Assembly (NCBI RefSeq): GCF_029168945.1
Contig: NC_083601.1
Location: forward strand, 70,545,595-70,609,594
Source: Cannabis sativa
Lineage: Eukaryota; Streptophyta; Magnoliopsida; Rosales; Cannabaceae
Length of the DNA: 64,000 bases
Direction of reading: 5' to 3'
The position numbers were made by a program, and so were the translations under genes. Of the stretch, positions 1 to 10,187 are shown piece after piece (positions within the stretch are counted from its first letter, which is position 1; each line of letters starts with the position of its first letter). The notes below the pieces were generated by a model. It did no database searches. It saw nothing but the letters and a program-made list of their open reading frames with translations, and was not told where the DNA came from.

Positions 1-317
1 CAAGCGCTGATTTTTCTCACCAATATTTCCTTATATGTAGCGAGGTGTATGTCTCGGTATAGATTTCACGCAGTTTTCTCAGGATTATGCCTTCCAAGGA
101 AGATGGTCTCTCATCAACATAGGAATTTATAGTTTGTGTATCCTTGTGCCTAGAACTATACAGTCAGCGAGTTATGAATATACTCTATTAATTCTATATT
201 TAATGAGTTATTTCATTTTGCATTTAATGATATAATCGTTGTTATATTTGTTGGTTCATACTCCACGAGATTGACCCGTGTCACTTTCTAAAGTACAGCC
301 AAATTTTTGGTATAACA
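1..317 (-). mobile_element. LTR end of host Tat-like element H (minus strand, cut by window edge)
   Basis: This is the outer end of an LTR read in reverse. It stops at 317 with ATAACA, so its sense strand starts TGTTAT. It aligns by eye with the last ~190 bp of the E' LTR (62750-62943): shared blocks include the CAGTCAGC.AGTT stretch, the AATGAGTTATT stretch and the ACxCGTGTC..GGTATAA end. A purine-rich tract (reverse strand) follows at 318-330. H is therefore read as a minus-strand element whose 3' LTR lies here, with antisense gene 1 just inside it. The other LTR end is outside the window. Confidence 0.7.
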
Positions 318-330
318 ATTTCCCCTTAAA
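318..330 (-). other. Polypurine tract of element H
   Basis: On the minus strand this reads TTTAAGGGGAAAT and directly abuts the TGTTAT start of the LTR, the expected place for a plus-strand-primer polypurine tract. It sets the orientation of H. Confidence 0.55.
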
Positions 331-994
331 AATTACTTTTTAAATTATTACAAAGATTATATTCGTCTTATCCTAATTTGAAAAATTTCATGCTTTTGAT
401 TTTGGCAGTTCATGGTTTCGAGGCACATCATTAGCATTTATTGACACATCTTTTCCAATTCTCTCTTGTTCCTATCTATTGGATCTCAATTTTTTTAATC
501 TGACGGTGATCAAACTGAAGGTATAAAACCAAAAAAAGAACCATTTTTCCACCATTTTTACATTCAAAACAAAAACTTCGAGCTTTCCTGCAAAAAAACC
601 CCATTTTGATTTCGTAAGGCTTTGCACGCCCTCATTGTCATTGAAATACTTCTTGCGCATCCATTCAAATATACTGTTCGACCTCAGGAATTCAAAAAAG
701 GCTTTGCGCCATTCAACTCGTACTCAATTTCAGAGCATTTTTTCATACAAAAACTCAATTTCGAACGGTAAGTGATTTATCCCCTTTTCTCTGGTCTTCT
801 CTATTTTCCTGGGTTATGATCATTATTCTGTTAGTTGCATCTTTTGTTGTTCAATTTGGGTTTTGTAATTTTAATTTAATTTTTTTGGGTAATTTTTAGG
901 GGTTAGATTGAGTAAAAAATTTAGAGTTATCATATTTATAAGTTTCTTGTATAATAAATTTCTTCCAGTAATTGGGATTGCTCATTTTGTAGAA
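331..994 (+). promoter_or_regulatory. Promoter, 5' leader and first intron of antisense gene 1
   Basis: A TATA box (GTATAAAACC, 521-530) points rightward, against the direction of H itself. A leader follows and meets a consensus 5' splice site GTAAGT at 768. The best matching acceptor is TTTTGTAG at 992, three bases before an ATG at 995. Gene 2 has the same layout (GTAAGT, long leader intron, CTTTTGTAG next to ATG), which supports the choice. An alternative acceptor at 899 would need a non-ATG start. The rest of the stretch shows no other feature. Confidence 0.5.
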
Positions 995-3407
995 ATGTCC
1001 CAATCTGGTTATGAAGTTTATTCTCCAAAATTCTTAGAAAAAGAATATCCTCAGGAATTAGCCCTCCCATACAAACCCAAAATTCTCAAACCTCAGTCCA
1101 AAATAGAGATAAACGATGTAAAAATTAGGGACCATTTAATAAAATCCAATAAGGATGAAGTTACTAGGCCTTATAGGCGTTTCTTACAACAAATAACTTT
1201 GGGTAAATGTCGTGACTTGCGAGATGCAACCTGGCCTGAACCTTTGTCGTTATCTTCTATTCCTTTGGCTAAACCCTTGTTTTTACCCAGAGTCACAATT
1301 ATTTTTTCAGCAGGTGACCTGGATTTTAAAATTATGTCATCCAAGCACCGTAAGTAAAAGACTCCCCAGGATCTTAATGTCACTTTCGAGGCTGAGCTCA
1401 TTGAGTCAAGAATAAAAGCCATAGGGGACTATGTTGGTGGTATATTAAGGACTTGTGGCATCAACCAAAAGCGAGGGTTTTGTGTTAGACTCATTGCACC
1501 TGGTGAATTCAGTTGTTATCCACTAGAAAGACTTATACGCGAGGAACGTAGGGAGGCTAGTGGTGAAGCCAGGGATGAAGCAAGTACTACTAGCTCAGTT
1601 GGAATAGGAGCTTGGAGCCTCGAGCATATCAGGGCTAGAGAAATTCTCCCCTTGAGAGATTATTTTAAAGAGTTCATCAACCATCTTGGAATTGCTCCTT
1701 TCCAATTGGTTCATATTTCCTACAAAATTCATGAAAGTCTAAAGATTCTGTATCATATTTTAGGATGGGAGTGTCCCACTCCCCAAGAGATTGTTTATCT
1801 TTATTCTGTTAAAGCAGTTCCTATGAGGAAGCGTTGTGTAGGGGGTTTTTACTATCTTCGGACTCATACAAATGATCATAGGATCATTGTAGGATTACCA
1901 AACAAGACCGCTTTTAAGGAGGATTTGTTCTAGACAACCAGTCGTTCCCCAATCAACACGACAACATTTTGCATTATTTGTAAGTAAACTTTATCTTAAA
2001 AACTAGGTTTCAAGTTATTTCATATTTGTAACCTTTGGCCTCGGTGACTTATCTTATTTATTTTGTTGATAGAGGTCTTGAAAAGACCAGTCCCCACTCT
2101 TGAGATGGGCGAGCGGCGTAAAGCCTTGCTGGGTCTCCTGTTCGGACTGCGATCGGTTGAGTTTCTCTTGAATGAGGCCAATTTGAAGACTTTTGGTCTT
2201 CACGCTTTAGACAAGTATACTTCTTATTACGAATTTCCTAGATATACTTCATCAAAGATAGTTCTACTTCCAGCCGACAAGGAGAGTCAAGATTATGTGG
2301 CTCAGGTACATTATCTCCAAAATGTAGCTCCTTGGGAAGCTTAAAGATGCATCCCGAGGTAATCAAAGTGGATGGTTCCCCACTGTTCTTAGGGCAAGAC
2401 ATACTTTTTTAGTAACTTTCAACGATAGTCGGTATAACTTTTACATTTGGAACCTCTTCCTTATAGATTGTATTACCCATAGGTTGGATAGTTGGTATCC
2501 ACCATTCCATGTTCAACTTAGTTACACTAGTTCTTTCTATGGGATTGCCGAGCAGCATTGGACTAACTTGTATAGAGTGAGCCATCAAGTTTCAGATTGG
2601 GATTTAGATCTAATTAACCCCTATGACATATTCATGATCACAAGATCTAGGGAGTTTGGTGAATACTATAGTCCTCCCTCTTCATCATTTGATTATTATG
2701 GTAACATCCCTTAAGTGGGAATTTATTTCCCATTTTCCTCTTTATCTTTTTTTTAATAAGTATTGATGCATATCTTTGTCTTGCAGATATGGATTTAGAG
2801 AATCTCCTCCACTCTTCGAGTAAAAAGGGGAAAAAGAGGAGTGCTGCCTCAGAATCTTCTTCAGATGTTAATGTGGAACCCCTCAAGAGATCCAGGAAGA
2901 CCACTACAAATAAGAAAGGTGCCTCGCAGACTATAGACGTTGAGACTCCTGAACTGAATTTAGGTTCATACTCCAGCCATTCCACATGTCTAGGAGTCAG
3001 TCCCACAAACTCACCAGGCCACAACTTCTACGAGTAAGGAACCTGAGACTTTTTCCATGGAGGCTGGGGGCACCGATTCAGAGTATTGTGCGCAATTTAC
3101 TGCGTCCTACTGACCCCATTTTCGATATTTCTAGTCTAGCGACTGGGATTTGGTCAACAAGGGCAACCCAACAGAGATGCTTGAGAGGAGTCTTACCTTT
3201 AATCTCTCGATTAGTTTCCTTCTTTTTCTATTTATTTTTTAACATTTCTTTCAAGAACCCATAAGAATTCATGTGTATTTTTTTTTTGTGTGAGCCACCT
3301 TCTTATCGCATGTCGCCCAAATTCGGGTACTCCATAAAGTAAGTCAATTGGAAGCTAAACTTCATAAAACCATTGAGCAACGCGACGCTGTTGCTAAAGA
3401 ATGGAAC
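995..3407 (+). pseudogene. Gene 1, 5' part: antisense accessory ORF of element H (interrupted by A)
   Basis: This is the accessory ORF carried opposite to gag-pol in plant Tat-lineage elements; its function is not known. The reading frame starts at 995 and runs through 1931 with one early stop at 1355-1357. It contains a helix-rich block at 1650-1930 (DYFKEFINHLGIAPFQL onward) of the kind often labelled putative plant transposon protein. A stop follows at 1931. Likely introns are 1980-2072 and 2701-2786, both GT..AG. A frameshift lies near 2340. The exon from 2787 is rich in Lys and Ser, and a coiled-coil stretch (VSQLEAKLHKTIEQRDAV) runs up to 3407, where element A enters after ...AKEWN. The continuation is at 46439. 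Stops and the frameshift make this a decayed gene. The exon chain is inferred. Confidence 0.6.
3403..3407. repeat. Left target-site duplication of element A (GGAAC)
   Basis: The five bases before the LTR TGTTGACC match 46434-46438 (TGAAC) at four of five positions. Copies also sit before the LTRs of units 2 and 3, because the duplication carried them along. Confidence 0.75.
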
Positions 3408-4106
3408 TGTTGACCTCGCTTTTAGCCAATGACAACGAGTCTGATTTAGTCAGCGATAAGTGATTTATAGCAATCAATATATAATAAAGCAATATAAAGA
3501 CACAACAATTTTATAGAGGTTCATCCCCGAGCAGTTCGGTAATATCCTAATCCTCGTTACTTGTATTTAATTAAGAACAAGGAGAAATGTTCCTTTTCTT
3601 ATAGCTCTTACAACAGTATCTCTGAATATGTATTCTTAGATAATATCTTTAGGGTATAGTCTCAACTAAACTATTTGCGACCTTTTGCCCAGGGAACATG
3701 CATCACTATTTATAGGGCTGTGAAGTTGGAGAGGAAGTGTTTCCCCTCTCGTTATAATGGATATAAGAAGAAGGATTAAACGATCCCTACAGTATACATT
3801 GATGGTGGGATATATGCAGAATACATTGATCATGGGATAAATGCAGAATACACTGATCGTGGGATCGTGGGTATGCCATATCTCTATAATATGATCCCCA
3901 AGTTATAGGGATTTCGTTGATGAGTCACAATACGAAATCTGAATTTGCTAAGTGTTGGTTTCTCTATGCGGATTGTTGAAAGCTTTGCTCTAGGTATGCC
4001 AGCGAGGCATCCTGCTCGAATTGTTCCCTCCGAGCGAATACTCCAAGTGGATTCCATGTATCACCATTATGCGATGCCACGTCCGAGTACAAAAATTGGC
4101 ATAACA
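3408..4106 (-). repeat. Element A 3' LTR (tandem copy 1)
   Basis: This 699-bp LTR runs from TGTTGACC to GGCATAACA in plus-strand text. A minus-strand TATA box (TATAAATAG, 3706-3714) marks the sense promoter. The same LTR occurs at 8621-9319, 13832-14530 and 45735-46433. Confidence 0.9.
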
Positions 4107-4118
4107 TTTGCCCCCAAG
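4107..4118 (-). other. Polypurine tract of element A (copies at 9320 and 14531)
   Basis: On the minus strand it reads CTTGGGGGCAAA and directly precedes the LTR start TGTTATGCC. It confirms that A's 3' LTR is the left one. Confidence 0.65.
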
Positions 4119-4974
4119 TCTATACGGGACTTCTGAAGTTGCATGTAGACTTCAACCGAGCTGCTTCTGCCTTTGGATGGGGACACGTGTCAAGCGCGGC
4201 TGTTCGAGACTCGATGTGAGGCTGACTGTGCATCTCTATAGTATGATCCCCAAGTTATATGGATTTCGTTGATGAGTCAGAATGCTCTAACAATTAATAT
4301 TTCAAAATCTAATTTTCTCTCACCACGGCTGACGGCTGCACTTGATTATTTTTGATTTCCCATATTCGCTTTTAAGGAGGGAAACTGAGGCGTTTGAGGT
4401 TCCTTTGAAATGATTACATCTTTTCGTGACTTGCCTATAAATATGAACCAGCATTGGCACATAAACTCATTTTCACCATCCTTCTTTGCTAAGTGAGTTT
4501 AGAGCGAAAAGAGAGGTTCTTAGCTTCAAGTTTGCTGAAGTGCCTTCATCAAAACTGCTTGTTGGATTGACGTTGCCTGAACCCAAATATCTGACTCTTG
4601 AGTAAGTTTTCGATTTCCTTTATGCTTATTTTTGCATGTTTACATTTCGAATGTACCTTCAACTTTGCTATCGAAAATATATAAGAAACCTTACGTTCAG
4701 AAACTCTGCAATTTTCCTTTGACATGGCTTCAAGCGATTTTACAGCTCACAATGCTTGTTTTCTGAACTGTGTATTGTCTGTCTTTCATCTTGCTTATTC
4801 TAAGCTTTATGAAATTTTTTGCCCTGACTCAAGAAAATTTGATAATTCTTGAGGTTTGACTTCCCTTTGAACATTCTTGTTCTTGAATCTGTTGAGTACT
4901 CCTGGTTGGCATATTTGCTTGTTTATCGTTCGATATTCTGACCAAACACTCATCTTGTGTGTTGTCTTTTGTAG
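4119..4974 (+). promoter_or_regulatory. Antisense promoter and leader of gene 2, copy 1
   Basis: Between A's polypurine tract and gene 2 lies a plausible rightward promoter. It has a perfect 10-bp palindrome around a G-box (GACACGTGTC, 4182-4191) and a TATA box (TATAAATA, 4436-4443). The leader meets a 5' splice site GTAAGT at 4602, and the acceptor CTTTTGTAG at 4974 abuts the ATG. A 52-bp stretch at 4232-4283 repeats part of the LTR (3880-3931) with three mismatches. Promoter activity is inferred from motifs only. Confidence 0.5.
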
Positions 4975-7485
4975 ATGAACCAAGGTGAGTTTTAGGAGAA
5001 CGAACATCGGATCGACCAAGACCTGCTTCAACTTTTGCACGGGGATCATCCTCGTCTTTGTTCTAGCCCTCCTTCCTCTAGTGAAGGACATTCTCCAAAT
5101 CTTATAACCACCCATAGAATGATGTCTCGTACAAAGAAAACGACTCGTTTGGCTGATGCATCTGATCCCCAAGTGGATCGGCACGCGACTTTGCCTGGCC
5201 GCCGAGCAGGATCAAGCTATCCAGGTGGAGGGGGATCATGAAGGGGACGCTAAGGTCTAGGAGATTGAAGAGCAGGACAACGTACGTCCTAGCAGTTCCT
5301 CGGAGGCGGAGGAGGAGGCAGAGGTTGAACCCCCAAAGTATGGGGAGTACAATGAGGCTGGGGAGCAAGTCAATGCTGACGGAGACATCCTGGTTGAGGG
5401 TGTGGACTGTGTCAGTGAGGAGCTTACTGCTGCGGTTCCTCACAGAAGGCAGGGTGCTTTGGGCGCCAGGTGGGTATGCCCTCCTTCCAGGGTTACTGAG
5501 GCGGGCCATCGGACTCTCGACCAGGGCGGATACCTGGGCGAATTGGATTGCTACATTCCCTCCCACAACAATCGTGCCACAAACCCTGAAAGGGGGATGT
5601 GTGCCTGGTCAGGTGGCCATGCCAAGCAAGGGGCATTGATGCCTTTGCATCAATACTTCAAGAATGTGGAGGACTTCAAGTGGTTGATGGGCACCGATGA
5701 TTCGGCCATCAGCAAGATTGGGCGTTTGTTGATGAGTACTTCATAGTGGATGGCACGGGCATCAGTCGCACTCGGTTCCTGCAGATTCCGACATATCACC
5801 GGGAGAAGATCGAAATATCATCCAATTGACCTTCGAGGATAACTTTGTGAAGTAGGGGCTCTATCCAAAGGACTTCATTCCCAAACTAGTGAAGGGGAGG
5901 AAGAGGAAATCTGATACTGGACGGGCTGAACGAGCTCATCAGGAGGCTGAACTCATTCAACTTAAGCGTGAGGCTAAGTAGAAGAGAGGTGCAAGGGCCA
6001 AGCAATTATGCTCAGGAGCCCTTTAATCCTGAAGATGAGGCTAAGGAAGAGGAGGTGACTCAACTCAAGACGAAGAAGAAACTTCTGGCCCTGCCCAGGC
6101 CTGTTGAACATGTAATTCGCATAAGGGAGCCCATCTCATCTGCTCGGCCGTCCCCTCCCGTGTTCAGAAAAGGGAAAGTTGTTACGTCTGAAATAAGAGC
6201 GATCTCAGGTGATGATGGACTTTTGAGTCTTGTTTGGGCAGACACTTTCCATGCCACTTTGTCTTATTTTTGAGCTTCTTGACTATTATGCCTTATGTTT
6301 CTGATGTATGTTTTCTCTAACCATGTTGTTTTTTGTTCCGTACAGACATGTATCGGCAGATGGTTGATGCTCTAAGGAAAAGAATGGGCGGAAGCTCGAG
6401 CGCCTCTCCTCCGGCCAAGAAGTCTAAAGGCGGTGAGGGGTCCTCTTGTATGGAAAAGAGGCCTGTTGGGGAGGTCATTGATCTTTTCGAGGAGTTAACG
6501 GCTGCAAACCCCTCTACCCCAAAAGCTACTAAGTCCAAGGAATCTCGGGGAGGAAGCTTGGACAGGTCTGAACCACTGAAGGCTGGGTCTGAGCTTGTCA
6601 GAAGTGAACTTAAACAGGTGTGGGCCCCTACTCCACCTTTGTCGGTGCTTCCAGAGGCAAAGAAGGGCAAAGGGATGCTCGCCCACTATATGAACCGGTT
6701 GGTTCCTGAGGTTAGTGAGCAACTGGCTGGTGATGACAATGACTCTTCTTTGGAGTTGCTGATGGGCGGAGACTTGAAGGAATTCACTAGGGTAAGTCTT
6801 TCTTGACACTTCCCTTTAATATTTTGTACTTAGCTCAAATGCTAAAGTTTTTTCTTTGTGCAGGTCGGTCTGAAGTTGGCCTACACATACTCCCGGGCTA
6901 AGTCTGCCGCTTCCTGGAACACGACCCTGTCCAACACCCTGAGGGCAGAGGTGGACTTGGCCAAGAAGGACGCTGACGATGCCAGGGTAGAGCTTGGAGC
7001 TGTTCGGATGGATCTGGGTGAAGCCAACAAGAAGCTCTTTACTGCCTAGAAGAAGATAGCTGAGATGACTAATGATCTCGAGGTTTCTGACCGGCTTGAA
7101 AAGACCATTGAGACTATATCTGCTGAAGTGAACAGTCTTCAGGATGAGAGGACTTCTCTTTCGAGTGGTTCTTCGTCGGGTGGAGGAGGAGCTTTCGGCC
7201 GAAGTGGCGAGGCTGAATGAGAAGGTTAATGCTCTGGAGACAGTTGGTCTTGAGCTCTTCTATGACTTTTGGAAGGCTAATCCTCAGGCCAACTTTGACT
7301 ACTTAGGCCGTGCTAAGGACATGTACCTCGAGTTCTGTGCTTCCCAAGTAGCCTATGGTGAAACTGAGGAGGTTGCTTCTACCTCCGGCCAAACTGCTGA
7401 TGTACCTCCCATTCAAACAACAGATCTTCCAACTTTAACTGGCCCAGAAGACCCGAACCAAGAGCCTGGGACTCTAGCAGTTTAA
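4975..7485 (+). pseudogene. Gene 2, copy 1: antisense accessory ORF of element A
   Basis: This is a multi-exon accessory gene opposite to A's gag-pol, of unknown function and distantly like gene 1. The ATG sits right after an intron acceptor, and codon 7 is already TAG (4993-4995). The N-terminal part is acidic and Ser-rich. A middle block (GALMPLHQYFKNVEDF) is followed by a frameshift near 5720. A basic exon begins at 6346 (MYRQMVDALRKRMGGSSS); its donor GTAAGT is at 6792 and the acceptor is at 6863. The last exon is a coiled coil (AEVDLAKKDADDARVELGAV) with a stop at 7047-7049 and a frameshift before the C-terminal part (LFYDFWKANPQANFDYLG), ending at 7485. The main stops are shared by all three copies, so they predate the triplication. 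Confidence 0.6.
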
Positions 7486-7843
7486 ACACTTCTCCTTCTG
7501 CTGATGTACCTCCCGTTCAAACAATAGATCCTCCCATAGGGCCTTTTTTAAGACATCATGACCGGCCAAGCGGTCTTTAATTTTGGAATTATTTTTCATT
7601 TTTTAGACAACAGGCTGACCGCGCAGCTTTTACTCCGGGTATTACATGTTTTTCTTATCTTTAATGAATTTCATTCTCTGTTTATAATCATCGTGCAATG
7701 GTGATTTTTTATCTTTACCAAATGTTTTGTACAGGTATAGGTGCCCCCAAGTGACCGAGCAGAGGTATGACTCTTTGTTACTTGTCTTTTACAAATATAT
7801 TTTTTATCTGTTCGGTATTTTGGGTTTGAAATAACTATCTTTA
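7486..7843 (+). other. Gene 2 downstream region, copy 1
   Basis: This non-coding, T-rich stretch follows gene 2 (copies at 12697-13054 and 17908-18265). It may hold a 3' UTR intron, since GTACAG occurs at the TTGTACAGGTATAGG stretch near 7730, but no clear polyadenylation signal stands out. Nothing else is recognised. Confidence 0.4.
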
Positions 7844-8620
7844 TTCATGATCACAAGATCTAGGGAGTTTGGTGAATACTATAGTCCTCCCTCTTCATCA
7901 TTTGATTATTATGGTAACATCCCTTAAGTGGGAATTTATTTCCCATTTTCCTCTTTATCTTTTTTTTAATAAGTATTGATGCATATCTTTGTCTTGCAGA
8001 TATGGATTTAGAGAATCTCCTCCACTCTTCGAGTAAAAAGGGGAAAAAGAGGAGTGCTGCCTCAGAATCTTCTTCAGATGTTAATGTGGAACCCCTCAAG
8101 AGATCCAGGAAGACCACTACAAATAAGAAAGGTGCCTCGCAGACTATAGACGTTGAGACTCCTGAACTGAATTTAGGTTCATACTCCAGCCATTCCACAT
8201 GTCTAGGAGTCAGTCCCACAAACTCACCAGGCCACAACTTCTACGAGTAAGGAACCTGAGACTTTTTCCATGGAGGCTGGGGGCACCGATTCAGAGTATT
8301 GTGCGCAATTTACTGCGTCCTACTGACCCCATTTTCGATATTTCTAGTCTAGCGACTGGGATTTGGTCAACAAGGGCAACCCAACAGAGATGCTTGAGAG
8401 GAGTCTTACCTTTAATCTCTCGATTAGTTTCCTTCTTTTTCTATTTATTTTTTAACATTTCTTTCAAGAACCCATAAGAATTCATGTGTATTTTTTTTTT
8501 GTGTGAGCCACCTTCTTATCGCATGTCGCCCAAATTCGGGTACTCCATAAAGTAAGTCAATTGGAAGCTAAACTTCATAAAACCATTGAGCAACGCGACG
8601 CTGTTGCTAAAGAATGGAAC
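7844..8620 (+). pseudogene. Gene 1 exon fragment, tandem copy 2
   Basis: This repeats 2631-3407: the end of one exon, the intron with TTGCAG acceptor, the Lys/Ser-rich MDLENLLHSSSKKGKKRS exon and the coiled-coil end up to ..AKEWN. It has no 5' part, so it cannot give a whole gene 1 product. Confidence 0.85.
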
Positions 8621-9319
8621 TGTTGACCTCGCTTTTAGCCAATGACAACGAGTCTGATTTAGTCAGCGATAAGTGATTTATAGCAATCAATATATAATAA
8701 AGCAATATAAAGACACAACAATTTTATAGAGGTTCATCCCCGAGCAGTTCGGTAATATCCTAATCCTCGTTACTTGTATTTAATTAAGAACAAGGAGAAA
8801 TGTTCCTTTTCTTATAGCTCTTACAATAGTATCTCTGAATATGTATTCTTAGATAATATCTTTAGGGTATAGTCTCAACTAAACTATTTGCGACCTTTTG
8901 CCCAGGGAACATGCATCACTATTTATAGGGCTGTGAAGTTGGAGAGGAAGTGTTTCCCCTCTCGTTATAATGGATATAAGAAGAAGGATTAAACGATCCC
9001 TACAGTATACATTGATGGTGGGATATATGCAGAATACATTGATCATGGGATAAATGCAGAATACACTGATCGTGGGATCGTGGGTATGCCATATCTCTAT
9101 AATATGATCCCCAAGTTATAGGGATTTCGTTGATGAGTCACAATACGAAATCTGAATTTGCTAAGTGTTGGTTTCTCTATGCGGATTGTTGAAAGCTTTG
9201 CTCTAGGTATGCCAGCGAGGCATCCTGCTCGAATTGTTCCCTCCGAGCGAATACTCCAAGTGGATTCCATGTATCACCATTATGCGATGCCACGTCCGAG
9301 TACAAAAATTGGCATAACA
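8621..9319 (-). repeat. Element A LTR, tandem copy 2
   Basis: This is a 699-bp copy of the A LTR, flanked on the left by gene 1 with GGAAC and on the right by the polypurine tract, exactly as in unit 1. It was duplicated as part of the 5.2-kb block and is not a separate insertion. Confidence 0.9.
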
Positions 9320-10187
9320 TTTGCCCCCAAGTCTATACGGGACTTCTGAAGTTGCATGTAGACTTCAACCGAGCTGCTTCTGCCTTTGGATGGGGACACG
9401 TGTCAAGCGCGGCTGTTCGAGACTCGATGTGAGGTTGACTGTGCATCTCTATAGTATGATCCCCAAGTTATATGGATTTCGTTGATGAGTCAGAATGCTC
9501 TAACAATTAATATTTCAAAATCTAATTTTCTCTCACCACGGCTGATGGCTGCACTTGATTATTTTTGATTTCCCATATTCGCTTTTAAGGAGGGAAACTG
9601 AGGCGTTTGAGGTTCCTTTGAAATGATTACATCTTTTCGTGACTTGCCTATAAATATGAACCAGCATTGGCACATACACTCATTTTCACCATCCTTCTTT
9701 GCTAAGTGAGTTTAGAGCGAAAAGAGAGGTTCTTAGCTTCAAGTTTGCTGAAGTGCCTTCATCAAAACTGCTTGTTGGATTGACGTTGCCTGAACCCAAA
9801 TATCTGACTCTTGAGTAAGTTTTCGATTTCCTTTATGCTTATTTTTGCATGTTTACATTTCGAATGTACCTTCAACTTTGCTATCGAAAATATATAAGAA
9901 ACCTTAGGTTCAGAAACTCTGCAATTTTCCTTTGACATGGCTTCAAGCGATTTTACAGCTCACAATGCTTGTTTTCTGAACTGTGTATTGTCTGTCTTTC
10001 ATCTTGCTTATTCTAAGCTTTATGAAATTTTTTGCCCTAACTCAAGAAAATTTGATAATTCTTGAGGTTTGACTTCCCTTTGAACATTCTTGTTCTTGAA
10101 TCTGTTGAGTACTCCTGGTTGGCATATTTGCTTGTTTATCGTTCGATATTCTGACCAAACACTCATCTTGTGTGTTGTCTTTTGTAG
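9320..10187 (+). promoter_or_regulatory. Antisense promoter and leader of gene 2, copy 2
   Basis: Same layout as copy 1: G-box palindrome, TATA box at 9649-9656, GTAAGT leader intron and an acceptor next to the ATG at 10188. Confidence 0.5.

Larger units (their letters stand above)
2631..7843. repeat. Tandem unit 1 of 3 (5213 bp)
   Basis: This is the first of three head-to-tail copies. Each unit holds the last ~777 bp of gene 1, A's LTR (699 bp), the antisense promoter, gene 2 and about 360 bp of gene 2 downstream sequence. The unit starts at TTCATGATCAC inside a gene 1 exon and ends at ATCTTTA, which in the unduplicated element continues into A's integrase flank at 18266. The left edge is preceded by ..CATA and the right edge ends ..TTTA, so only TA is shared at the junction. 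This copy carries one extra base near 5195 relative to unit 2. Confidence 0.95.

Noticed and set aside
2647..3024. Repeated minus-strand 125-codon frames (also 7860-8237 and 13071-13448)
   Set aside because: They are the reverse shadow of gene 1 exons and an intron; no family motif is seen.
3411..3429. TTGGCTAAAAGCGAGGTCAA (minus strand) as the primer-binding site of A, with the LTR ending at 3430
   Set aside because: It looks like a TGG-type site, but the gene 1 frame and the TSD show that the element's outer end is at 3408, so this sequence lies inside the LTR.
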